From an uncultured Psychroserpens sp. (lineage in GTDB: Bacteria > Bacteroidota > Bacteroidia > Flavobacteriales > Flavobacteriaceae): a stretch of DNA of 64,000 bases. Under the pieces are notes generated by a model that saw only the letters and a program-made list of their open reading frames with translations, was not told the origin of the DNA and did not search any database. Location: assembly GCA_947488655.1 (NCBI GenBank), contig CANKZZ010000002.1, forward strand, positions 1 to 64,000, written 5' to 3'. Both the position numbers and the translations under genes were made by a program. Of this stretch, positions 56,228-63,216 are shown in pieces (positions within the stretch are counted from its first letter, which is position 1; each line of letters starts with the position of its first letter).

Positions 56228-57370
56228 TTAAATTCTATTTAATATATCTGCAGCTGTTTTAAGTGTGTCTTCGGTTTTTGCAAAACAAAAACGTAATACT
56301 TTATCGTCGCGCTCATAATCATTAAAAACAGATAAAGGGATTGAGGCAAGTCCATTTTCTATAGTAAGACGTTTTGCAAATTCTGTATCTTTTTCCGTAG
56401 TAATATTAGAGAAATCCAATACCTGAAAATAGGTTCCTTTTGCAGGTGTGAATTTAAATCTAGAGGGCTTTATGAGTTCTAAAAATTTATCACGTTTTTC
56501 TTGATAAAATCCTGCTAGTTCTTGGTAATGACTAGGTGTTTGTAAATAATCTGCCAACCCTTTTTGTGTAGGATGATGCACAGAGAAAACATTAAACTGA
56601 TGTACATTTTTAAAGGCTTTCATAAGGTCTTTTGGTGCACAAGTGTAACCAACTTTCCAACCAGTATTATGAAAAGTTTTTCCAAACGACGCTGTGATAA
56701 AACTGCGTTGTTTTAATTGCGGGAAAAGACATACACTTTGATGTTGCTCCTCATCAAAAATAATATGCTCATAAACTTCATCACTCAAAACTATAATGTT
56801 TGTATTATTTGTTAGCTCTTGTAATTTCAATAAATCTGTTTTAGTTAATACAGTCCCACTAGGATTGTGTGGTGTATTAATCAAAATCATTTTGGTGTTT
56901 TTAGTTATAGAGTTCGCAACGCTAACCCAATCTATCTTATAATTTGGTGCTTTAAGCGCTATAGAAATTGTTTTGCCACCATTTAATGTTATTGCAGGTT
57001 CATAACAATCATAAGCTGGTTTAAAAATAATGACTTCGTCTCCAGGTTTTATAAATGTAGATATTATAGTAAAAATAGCTTGGGTTGCACCAGCAGTCAC
57101 TGTAATTTCGGTTTCTGGATGATAGGATGAGTTATAAAGAGTTTCGAATTTTTTATTTATAGCTTGTCTTAATTCTAAATTACCAGCCATTGGAGCATAT
57201 TGATTATAACCCGTATTCATGGCTTTTGAAACTGCATCAATAAGTTTTTGGTCGCTTTTAAAATTAGGAAAACCTTGAGATAGATTAATTGCGTTATGTT
57301 TGTTGGCTAACGCGCTCATTATTGAAAAAATAGAGGTTTCTACCTTATTAAGTTTTGGAGATAATTGCAT
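56228..57370 (-). CDS. PLP-dependent aminotransferase, YbdL/kynurenine-aminotransferase type
   Basis: 380 residues, fold type I. The PLP-Lys lies in SFGKTFHNTGWK (~235-246) and pyridoxal-phosphate contacts are in NTPHNPSGTVL and LSDEVYEHI. The start MQLSPKLNKVETSIFS and INLSQGFPNF fit methionine/glutamine (YbdL) and kynurenine aminotransferases, which accept glutamine and methionine and yield keto-amides for an omega-amidase. Its proximity to the YafV-like gene supports that reading. Kynurenine transamination is the alternative, given the tryptophan-dioxygenase gene in the window. Confidence 0.88.
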   Translation of the reverse strand: MQLSPKLNKVETSIFSIMSALANKHNAINLSQGFPNFKSDQKLIDAVSKAMNTGYNQYAPMAGNLELRQAINKKFETLYNSSYHPETEITVTAGATQAIFTIISTFIKPGDEVIIFKPAYDCYEPAITLNGGKTISIALKAPNYKIDWVSVANSITKNTKMILINTPHNPSGTVLTKTDLLKLQELTNNTNIIVLSDEVYEHIIFDEEQHQSVCLFPQLKQRSFITASFGKTFHNTGWKVGYTCAPKDLMKAFKNVHQFNVFSVHHPTQKGLADYLQTPSHYQELAGFYQEKRDKFLELIKPSRFKFTPAKGTYFQVLDFSNITTEKDTEFAKRLTIENGLASIPLSVFNDYERDDKVLRFCFAKTEDTLKTAADILNRI

Positions 57371-57431
57371 ATTGTAAAGATAATAATTAAATAAAAAAAG
57401 AGTTTTAGAGGTATAACCAATCTAATGCCTT

Positions 57432-58220
57432 ATCAAGAATTATTTACTTATATTATTAATTCTATTGTGTGCTTGCAATATAAATGCTGAAAAAAGCCCA
57501 ATCTTAGAACAATCTAAGAAAGAAATTACTGAAGTTTTAGAAACTCCCATTGATATTCTCGAACCATCATTAGATTCTTTAAAACTTAAACTAAATTTTA
57601 TACCTAAAGGCAACTATACATCAATAAAAAGTAAAATAGAGAATGATAAATCTTATTTTAAAAGCTTGTATGAAACCAATCCAGAAAAAGCAATAGATAG
57701 CGCCTCTCAATATTTATATTCTAAATTATTAAATGATATTGTACCACATTGGTATGGTACAGGATGGGATTTTAATGGTCATACCAACATCCCAAACCAA
57801 GGCGAAATTGCTTGTGGTTATTTCGTATCTACTACATTAAAACATTTTGGGTTTAATCTCAATCGTTATAAAATGGCACAACAGGCAGGACTTATAGAAG
57901 CTAGAATGTTGCAGTCAAACTCTCAACTTAAAATATTTAGAAATGTGACTTTTGAAGATTTAAAAACTAAAGTCAACTCAGTTTATGATGATGGGATTTA
58001 TTTTGTTGGTTTAGATAACCACGTTGGTTATGTGATTGGTAAAGATGAGGTACTTTATTTTCTACATTCTAGTTATTGTGATGATAAGGTAGTTTTTGAA
58101 TTAGCAGAAACCTCGCCTTGCTTCTCATCAAATATTTATGTTTTTGCAGAAATATCAACTAATAAGAAATTGATTAAAAGCTGGATTTTTGATGAGCGCT
58201 TAAGTGTGCCTAGCAATTAA
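57432..58220 (+). CDS. NlpC/P60-like lipoprotein with an apparent ATC start codon
   Basis: 262 residues if read from ATC 57432. That start makes a perfect lipoprotein leader (KNYLLILLILLCAC, Cys ~15), whereas the only in-frame conventional start (TTG 57465) cuts the signal peptide away. An ATG at 57424 is in another frame. The mature protein shows a cysteine-peptidase-like layout: Cys in GEIACGYFVSTTL (~128), His in LDNHVGYVIG (~197) and a later HSS, as in NlpC/P60 or CHAP hydrolases. It ends 2 bases before the convergent DinB-like gene. Either non-AUG initiation, a sequencing error or a mutated, possibly silent gene must be considered. Confidence 0.6.
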   Translation: MKNYLLILLILLCACNINAEKSPILEQSKKEITEVLETPIDILEPSLDSLKLKLNFIPKGNYTSIKSKIENDKSYFKSLYETNPEKAIDSASQYLYSKLLNDIVPHWYGTGWDFNGHTNIPNQGEIACGYFVSTTLKHFGFNLNRYKMAQQAGLIEARMLQSNSQLKIFRNVTFEDLKTKVNSVYDDGIYFVGLDNHVGYVIGKDEVLYFLHSSYCDDKVVFELAETSPCFSSNIYVFAEISTNKKLIKSWIFDERLSVPSN

Positions 58221-58222
58221 TC

Positions 58223-58690
58223 TTATTTCTTCGTCACTATATCATTAATTATCTTAACATGGTGATTTGTATGAAGTTCTAAAAATCTATAAATCCTTTT
58301 GCTATTAACGTTTCCGAAGAAAGGATGCTTAAAATAGGCGTCTTTATGTAAATCATCTATAGTGTTAACGTTGGTTCTAGCGAGCTGTAATTGCGAAATT
58401 AAATCTTCTTTTAAAATAGTTTCTGGCGGAATTACATATTTTGGAGCTTTCGCTTTTCCGCGAGGAAAAAAACCTAGTGTAAAAAATATCTTTCCTAATA
58501 AACTAAAATTGTTTCTATAGGTTTCAGGATCTGATGCTTGTAATGTTTCGCAAACTCTATTAATTACTTTTAGACTGTGGTCAATATGCCAGGCAATACC
58601 GCTTTTAGATATTTTTGGATTAGAAACAGTATGGTTTTCTATATGTGCTTCTAGTTTGTTAAGTAAACCATTTATTTTTTCTGAACTCAT
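58223..58690 (-). CDS. DUF1569 (DinB-like) protein
   Basis: 155 residues and helical. Metal-site histidines typical of the DinB/DUF1569 fold are seen in IAWHIDHSLKVI (~34-44) and LELHTNHHVKII (~138-149), with HPFFGNVNSKRIYRF between them. Members bind divalent metals and some act as thiol-dependent hydrolases or transferases; the activity here is unknown. The convergent neighbour ends 2 bases away. An exact dispersed 12-mer (58311-58322) encodes part of the HPFFGN box. Confidence 0.85.
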   Translation of the reverse strand: MSSEKINGLLNKLEAHIENHTVSNPKISKSGIAWHIDHSLKVINRVCETLQASDPETYRNNFSLLGKIFFTLGFFPRGKAKAPKYVIPPETILKEDLISQLQLARTNVNTIDDLHKDAYFKHPFFGNVNSKRIYRFLELHTNHHVKIINDIVTKK

Positions 58691-58852
58691 AGGTTTTTAG
58701 TATTTAGACTGTGAAAGTACTAATAAATTTTTCCTTTAAGCTCCATACTTTAGCTAAAGGAATGCAAATTTTAATTGATCAAAATGTCATAATGTAAACC
58801 GTCTCAGGTAATATTAGCACTCGTAAAATGTAATTTACAATGACTTAAACTC

Positions 58853-58888
58853 AAAAAAAATCCCAAACAATTATGTTTGGGATTTTTT
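58853..58888 (-). terminator. Bidirectional intrinsic terminator behind ahcY
   Basis: A 13-bp stem (58856-58868 with 58875-58887) with a 6-nt loop, A-rich on the left and T-rich on the right. It closes ahcY on the minus strand. A second hairpin overlaps the ahcY stop (arms around 58895-58918). Confidence 0.85.
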
Positions 58889-58919
58889 AATATTATACTT
58901 CTTTTTTTAAAGAAGTATA

Positions 58920-60236
58920 TTAGTATCTGTAATGCTCAGGTTTGTATGGTCCCTCTACAGTTACGCCAATATATTCTGCTTGATAAGGAGCAAGCTCAGT
59001 AAGCTCAACACCAATTTTCTCTAAATGTAATTTTGCTACTTTTTCATCTAAATGCTTAGGTAACATATACACATCATTTTCATAAGCATCAGCATTTTTC
59101 CATAACTCAATTTGAGCTAAAGTTTGGTTAGTAAATGAGTTACTCATCACAAAACTAGGGTGACCAGTTGCACAACCTAAGTTTACCAAACGACCTTCTG
59201 CTAAAATGATAATATCTTTACCATCAATAGTATATTTGTCTACTTGTGGTTTAATTGTATCTTTTGTATTACCATGCTTTTCGTTTAACCAACCCATTTG
59301 GATTTCGTTATCAAAATGCCCAATGTTACACACGATAACTTTATCTTTCATTGCCTCAAAATGCTCAGCACGAACGATGTCTTTATTACCCGTTGTTGTG
59401 ATAATAATATCTGAGTTACCAACAACTGTTTCTAATTTCTTTACTTCAAAACCATCCATTGCAGCTTGTAATGCACAAATTGGGTCAATCTCTGTAACCG
59501 TTACAATACTTCCTGCACCTTTAAAAGAGGCAGCAGTACCTTTACCAACATCACCATAACCACAAACAGTAACACGTTTTCCTGCTAACATTATATCTGT
59601 TGCACGACGTATTGCATCTACTGCACTTTCTTTACAACCGTATTTGTTATCAAATTTAGATTTTGTAACAGAATCATTTACATTGATTGCTGGCATTGTT
59701 AATGTACCATTTTTTACACGCTCGTATAAACGGTGAACTCCTGTTGTTGTTTCTTCAGATAGTCCTTTAATTCCGTCAGATAATTCTGGATATTTATCCA
59801 AAACCATATTTGTTAAATCACCACCATCATCAAGAATCATATTTAATGGTTTACGATCTTCTCCAAAAAATAACGTTTGCTCAATACACCAGTCAAATTC
59901 TTCTTCTGTCATATCTTTCCAAGCATACACAGCAGTTCCAGCCTCTGCAATTGCAGCAGCAGCTTGATCTTGTGTAGAGAAAATGTTACAAGAACTCCAA
60001 GTAACTTCTGCTCCTAAAGCTTGCAATGTTTCTATTAAAACAGCAGTTTGAATTGTCATATGAAGACATCCAGCTATACGAGCACCTTTTAATGGTTGTT
60101 CGTTTTTGTACTCTTCACGAAGACTCATAAGTCCTGGCATTTCAGCTTCAGCCAATTCAATTTCTTTTCTTCCCCATGCAGCAAGAGATATATCTTTTAC
60201 TTTATTAGGCACGTAAGTCGTTGTTTTTGTATTCAT
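58920..60236 (-). CDS. ahcY: Adenosylhomocysteinase
   Basis: 438 residues. It hydrolyses S-adenosylhomocysteine to adenosine and homocysteine, relieving inhibition of methyltransferases. Visible: [41 protein letters not shown], the NAD-binding [25 protein letters not shown] and the C-terminal YKPEHYRY. The length corresponds to the compact bacterial form. Its 5' leader contains small GCC/GGC hairpins, but no known SAH riboswitch pattern was recognised. Confidence 0.97.
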   Translation of the reverse strand: MNTKTTTYVPNKVKDISLAAWGRKEIELAEAEMPGLMSLREEYKNEQPLKGARIAGCLHMTIQTAVLIETLQALGAEVTWSSCNIFSTQDQAAAAIAEAGTAVYAWKDMTEEEFDWCIEQTLFFGEDRKPLNMILDDGGDLTNMVLDKYPELSDGIKGLSEETTTGVHRLYERVKNGTLTMPAINVNDSVTKSKFDNKYGCKESAVDAIRRATDIMLAGKRVTVCGYGDVGKGTAASFKGAGSIVTVTEIDPICALQAAMDGFEVKKLETVVGNSDIIITTTGNKDIVRAEHFEAMKDKVIVCNIGHFDNEIQMGWLNEKHGNTKDTIKPQVDKYTIDGKDIIILAEGRLVNLGCATGHPSFVMSNSFTNQTLAQIELWKNADAYENDVYMLPKHLDEKVAKLHLEKIGVELTELAPYQAEYIGVTVEGPYKPEHYRY

Positions 60237-60341
60237 CTATCTTTTTACTTTGTTTATTAATTTATAATATGCCTTTGGCTTAAGTACTTAAAATAACTAA
60301 ATTCGCTATTGTAAAATATACAGCATTTGCCTTAGGCGATG

Positions 60342-60349
60342 CAAAGATA
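60342..60349 (-). promoter_or_regulatory. ahcY: Probable -7 promoter element for ahcY (TATCTTTG)
   Basis: Exact TAnnTTTG on the minus strand, 105 bases before the ahcY ATG. It implies a ~100-base leader containing a GCC-TAA-GGC hairpin. Confidence 0.4.
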
Positions 60350-60372
60350 ATCATTAAGTTTCAGATAATTAA

Positions 60373-60999
60373 ATGCCACTTTATAAAACTATTGAGCCTA
60401 ATTCACAAACTACTGTTAAAATCTGGAAGATTACAGAGGCTTATAATGAGTTGCTCCAACCACTAGATTTAAAACCTAATAGTTTGGAGCGTGTTTTAGG
60501 GATGAAGAGTGAATTGCATCAACGTGGTTTTTTAAGTGTGAGACATTTGCTTAGAGAATTTGGTTATACAGATCAAGATTTGTTTTATGATGATCATGGG
60601 AAACCACATTTAAAAGATGGTAAATACATTTCTATTACACATTCGTTTACGTTTTCTGGTGTTATAATTTCTTCTTCGGAAATTGGCATAGACATAGAAA
60701 AGCAGAGAGATAAAATTGCAATTATCGCCAAAAAATTTGTGGATTATGAATTTAAATATCTTTCTAAAACAGACGAAGATTACATTAAAAAACTAACCGT
60801 AATTTGGGGAATTAAAGAATCGCTATACAAACTATTTGCAACTCCAGGCATGCTATTTAGAGAGCATTTTTTGGTGATTCCATTTATGTTAGAAGATGGT
60901 GAAACTGTTGCTTGGATAGATTATAAAGGCAAAAAGTATAGATATAACACGCATTTCTTAGAGTTTGAAGGATTCTCTTGTGCTTTTGTAACAACGTAA
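60373..60999 (+). CDS. 4'-phosphopantetheinyl transferase, Sfp-like
   Basis: 208 residues. It activates carrier proteins by adding phosphopantetheine from coenzyme A. Mg-binding signatures are GIDIEKQRDK (~100-109) and the WGIKESLYKLF box (~154-164). ISITHSF precedes them as in Sfp-type enzymes. The stop codon directly adjoins the next start, so the two genes are coupled although no shared pathway is obvious. Confidence 0.92.
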   Translation: MPLYKTIEPNSQTTVKIWKITEAYNELLQPLDLKPNSLERVLGMKSELHQRGFLSVRHLLREFGYTDQDLFYDDHGKPHLKDGKYISITHSFTFSGVIISSSEIGIDIEKQRDKIAIIAKKFVDYEFKYLSKTDEDYIKKLTVIWGIKESLYKLFATPGMLFREHFLVIPFMLEDGETVAWIDYKGKKYRYNTHFLEFEGFSCAFVTT

Positions 61000-61725
61000 A
61001 TGAAATCGACCTACAGCGACATATTGAGTTCTATTTCCGAAGAAAAAAAATTGCTAGCAGTTTTAATAGATCCAGATAAAATGAAGCTCGAAGCCTTATC
61101 TGGTTTTATGCAAAAACTAAATCAATCTATTGCGACTCATATTTTTGTTGGAGGAAGCACAGTTAACGATTATGCTACTGAATTAATAGTACTTGAAATT
61201 AAAAAACACACCAAATTACCTGTCGTATTATTTCCAGGTGATGTTTCTCAAATTACCAATAAAGCAGATGCGTTGTTGTTTTTGTCATTAATTTCTGGTG
61301 ATAATCCCGAGTATTTAATTGGAAAGCATATTAAAGCAGTTTCAAAATTAAGAGACTTGGCTTTAGAAGTTATTCCAACAGGATATTTGTTGATTGAAAA
61401 TGGTAGGCAGACTACTGTAGAAAAGGTCACACAAACGCTACCTTTGCCTATAGAGAATGTTCAATATATAATTGACACTGCAAAAGCTGGCGAATTGCTA
61501 GGTATGAAGCTTGTTTATCTCGAAGCGGGAAGTGGAGCACTACAACCAGTGCCATTAGAAATCATTAGTTTTGTAAAGCAAGAATTAAGCGTCCCTTTAA
61601 TTGTAGGTGGCGGAATTAGAACAAAACAACAATTAAATGAAGCTTATAATTTTGGTGCAGACCTTGTGGTTATAGGTACCGCATTTGAGGATGATGAAGC
61701 GTTTTTTGATCAACTACGCAAGTAG
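61000..61725 (+). CDS. Geranylgeranylglyceryl/heptaprenylglyceryl phosphate synthase-family enzyme
   Basis: 241 residues of a (beta/alpha)8 fold. GGGPS/PcrB motifs are visible: VLIDPDKMKLE (~21-31), VFVGGSTVND-like IFVGGSTVND (~48-57), PVVLFPGDVSQIT, the EVIPTGYLLIENG region and VGGGIRTKQQL phosphate-binding loop near 202. The family joins polyprenyl diphosphate to sn-glycerol-1-phosphate. Bacteroidota homologues form a bacterial branch of this mainly archaeal family. The product in this organism is inferred; prenyl chain length cannot be read. It begins immediately after the PPTase stop. Confidence 0.9.
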   Translation: MKSTYSDILSSISEEKKLLAVLIDPDKMKLEALSGFMQKLNQSIATHIFVGGSTVNDYATELIVLEIKKHTKLPVVLFPGDVSQITNKADALLFLSLISGDNPEYLIGKHIKAVSKLRDLALEVIPTGYLLIENGRQTTVEKVTQTLPLPIENVQYIIDTAKAGELLGMKLVYLEAGSGALQPVPLEIISFVKQELSVPLIVGGGIRTKQQLNEAYNFGADLVVIGTAFEDDEAFFDQLRK

Positions 61726-61810
61726 TTCGTCATGCTAAACTAATTTCAACATCTCAAAATTAAAATATAAGTATAACTAAATAAAAGTATCGCTTTCGCG
61801 GAAAACTAAT

Positions 61811-62071
61811 ATGAAAATATCAGTAGAATTAACACTAACACCTTTGCATGACGATTATGAGCCTGCAATAATTCAGTTTATAAAAAAACTGAGAGCTTCT
61901 AACTTAAAAGTACTCGAAAATCCATTAAGCACTCAAGTTTATGGAGAGTATGATGAGGTAATGAAAACGTTAACAGTAGAAATAAAAGAAGCTTTTGAAC
62001 TCATAGAAAGAGGTTTGCTACACATGAAAATTGTAAAATCAGACCGTTACGATTATGAACCACATTTTTAA
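61811..62071 (+). CDS. Thiamine-binding/DUF77 (MTH1187-like) protein
   Basis: 86 residues. A ferredoxin-like alpha/beta sandwich with MKISVELTLTPL and LSTQVYGEYDEVM. Family members (YkoF-related) bind thiamine or hydroxymethylpyrimidine. It overlaps pnuC by 17 bases, so the two are translated together; this argues for a vitamin uptake role. No TPP riboswitch signature was found in the 85 bases upstream. Confidence 0.82.
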   Translation: MKISVELTLTPLHDDYEPAIIQFIKKLRASNLKVLENPLSTQVYGEYDEVMKTLTVEIKEAFELIERGLLHMKIVKSDRYDYEPHF

Positions 62072-62693
62072 TTTCTTTTTTGGTCAATATTTTGACTACT
62101 CTACTACAGATATTATTCTAGAAATAACAGCTGTTGTTTTTGGATTTCTCTCGGTTTTGTTCTCTAAACAAAACAAAATTTGGGTGTTTCCTACAGGTAT
62201 GATAAGCACTGCTATTTTTGTTTATTTATTAGTAAAATGGGAGTTGCTAGGTGATATGATGATAAACGTTTACTATTTTATAATGAGCGTTTATGGTTGG
62301 TATATCTGGACAAGAAAAGTTGATGATTCTCATATGACACCAATTACTAGAACGACCTTAAAAGAGAAAAAAATAAGTGTATTAATATTTATTGCAACTT
62401 TGATTTTTGTCTATGTAGTTTATCAAGCTTTTGATAAATGGACAAGTTGGGTAGCTTACGTTGATACGATTACTACAGCCATATTTTTTGTTGGTATGTG
62501 GTTGATGGCAAGACGAAAATTAGAAAATTGGATATATTGGATTGTTGGCGATATTATTTCTGTACCACTTTATTTTTATAAAGGATTTACTTTTACCAGT
62601 TTTCAGTATTTAGGATTCACATTTATTGCCATTTTTGGCTATTTAGCATGGAAGAAAAACTTAAACAAATCACAGACAACTCAAACTGCATAA
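62055..62693 (+). CDS. pnuC: PnuC-family vitamin/nucleoside transporter
   Basis: 212 residues with seven to eight membrane segments. Typical PnuC features: WVFPTGMISTAIFVYLLVKWELLGDM and YGWYIWTRK near the front, and NWIYWIVGDIISVPLYFYKG near residue 160. Characterised members carry nicotinamide riboside (PnuC) or thiamine (PnuT). The thiamine-binding neighbour points to thiamine, while the NadR-like kinase downstream points to nicotinamide riboside; the sequence alone does not decide. It overlaps the kinase gene by 46 bases. Confidence 0.88.
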   Translation: MNHIFNFFFGQYFDYSTTDIILEITAVVFGFLSVLFSKQNKIWVFPTGMISTAIFVYLLVKWELLGDMMINVYYFIMSVYGWYIWTRKVDDSHMTPITRTTLKEKKISVLIFIATLIFVYVVYQAFDKWTSWVAYVDTITTAIFFVGMWLMARRKLENWIYWIVGDIISVPLYFYKGFTFTSFQYLGFTFIAIFGYLAWKKNLNKSQTTQTA

Positions 62694-63211
62694 AAGTAGT
62701 TTTGTATGGTCCTGAGTCTACAGGTAAGTCTTCACTTGCAATAGAATTGGCAAATTGGTATAACACAGTTTATGTTAAAGAGTTTTCTCGTTTATATGCG
62801 CAAAAAAAAGTAGAGCAAAATCAAAAACTCACTAAAAATGATGTGTTACCAATAGCTATTGGTCAAATGTTTGAGGAAAACAGGCAAATAAAAAAAGCAA
62901 ATAATCTATTGATTTGCGATACAGATTTACTCGAAACAAAAGTGTACTCACAGCATTATTATAATGGATTTTGCCCACAAGTTGTAGAAAAATATGCAAA
63001 AGAAAATACTTACGATTTATATTTTTTAACTTATATTGACACGGTTTGGGAAGATGATGGCATACGAGACCAACCCAATAACAGGCAGCAACTTTTTGAT
63101 AGTTTTGAGGACGCTTTAAAAGATTTTAAAAAACCTTACGTTATAGTAAAAGGTAGTTTTGAAGAGCGATTAGAATTTTGCAAAACCCAAATTGATAACC
63201 TATTAAAATAA
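62648..63211 (+). CDS. NadR/AAA-type nucleoside kinase
   Basis: 187 residues. A P-loop (LYGPESTGKSSLA, ~19-31) and a Walker B-like region (LLICDTDLLETKVYS) are visible, as in the ribosylnicotinamide kinase domain of NadR. It lacks the N-terminal adenylyltransferase and repressor domains of full NadR. A kinase after a PnuC-type facilitator normally traps the imported vitamin by phosphorylation. It overlaps pnuC by 46 bases. Thiamine kinase activity is an alternative. Confidence 0.85.
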   Translation: MEEKLKQITDNSNCIKVVLYGPESTGKSSLAIELANWYNTVYVKEFSRLYAQKKVEQNQKLTKNDVLPIAIGQMFEENRQIKKANNLLICDTDLLETKVYSQHYYNGFCPQVVEKYAKENTYDLYFLTYIDTVWEDDGIRDQPNNRQQLFDSFEDALKDFKKPYVIVKGSFEERLEFCKTQIDNLLK

Positions 63212-63216
63212 AGACA

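Noticed and set aside
59206-59559. Plus-strand open frame of 117 codons inside ahcY
   Set aside because: Antisense to a highly conserved gene; the composition is what mirrored codons of ahcY would give.
60237-60372. SAM or SAH riboswitch in the ahcY leader
   Set aside because: Only small GCC/GGC hairpins are visible; no match to known SAM/SAH riboswitch cores.
61726-61810. TPP riboswitch before the thiamine-binding/pnuC operon
   Set aside because: None of the conserved TPP riboswitch sequences (CUGAGA, ACCUGAUC-like) is present in the 85 bases.
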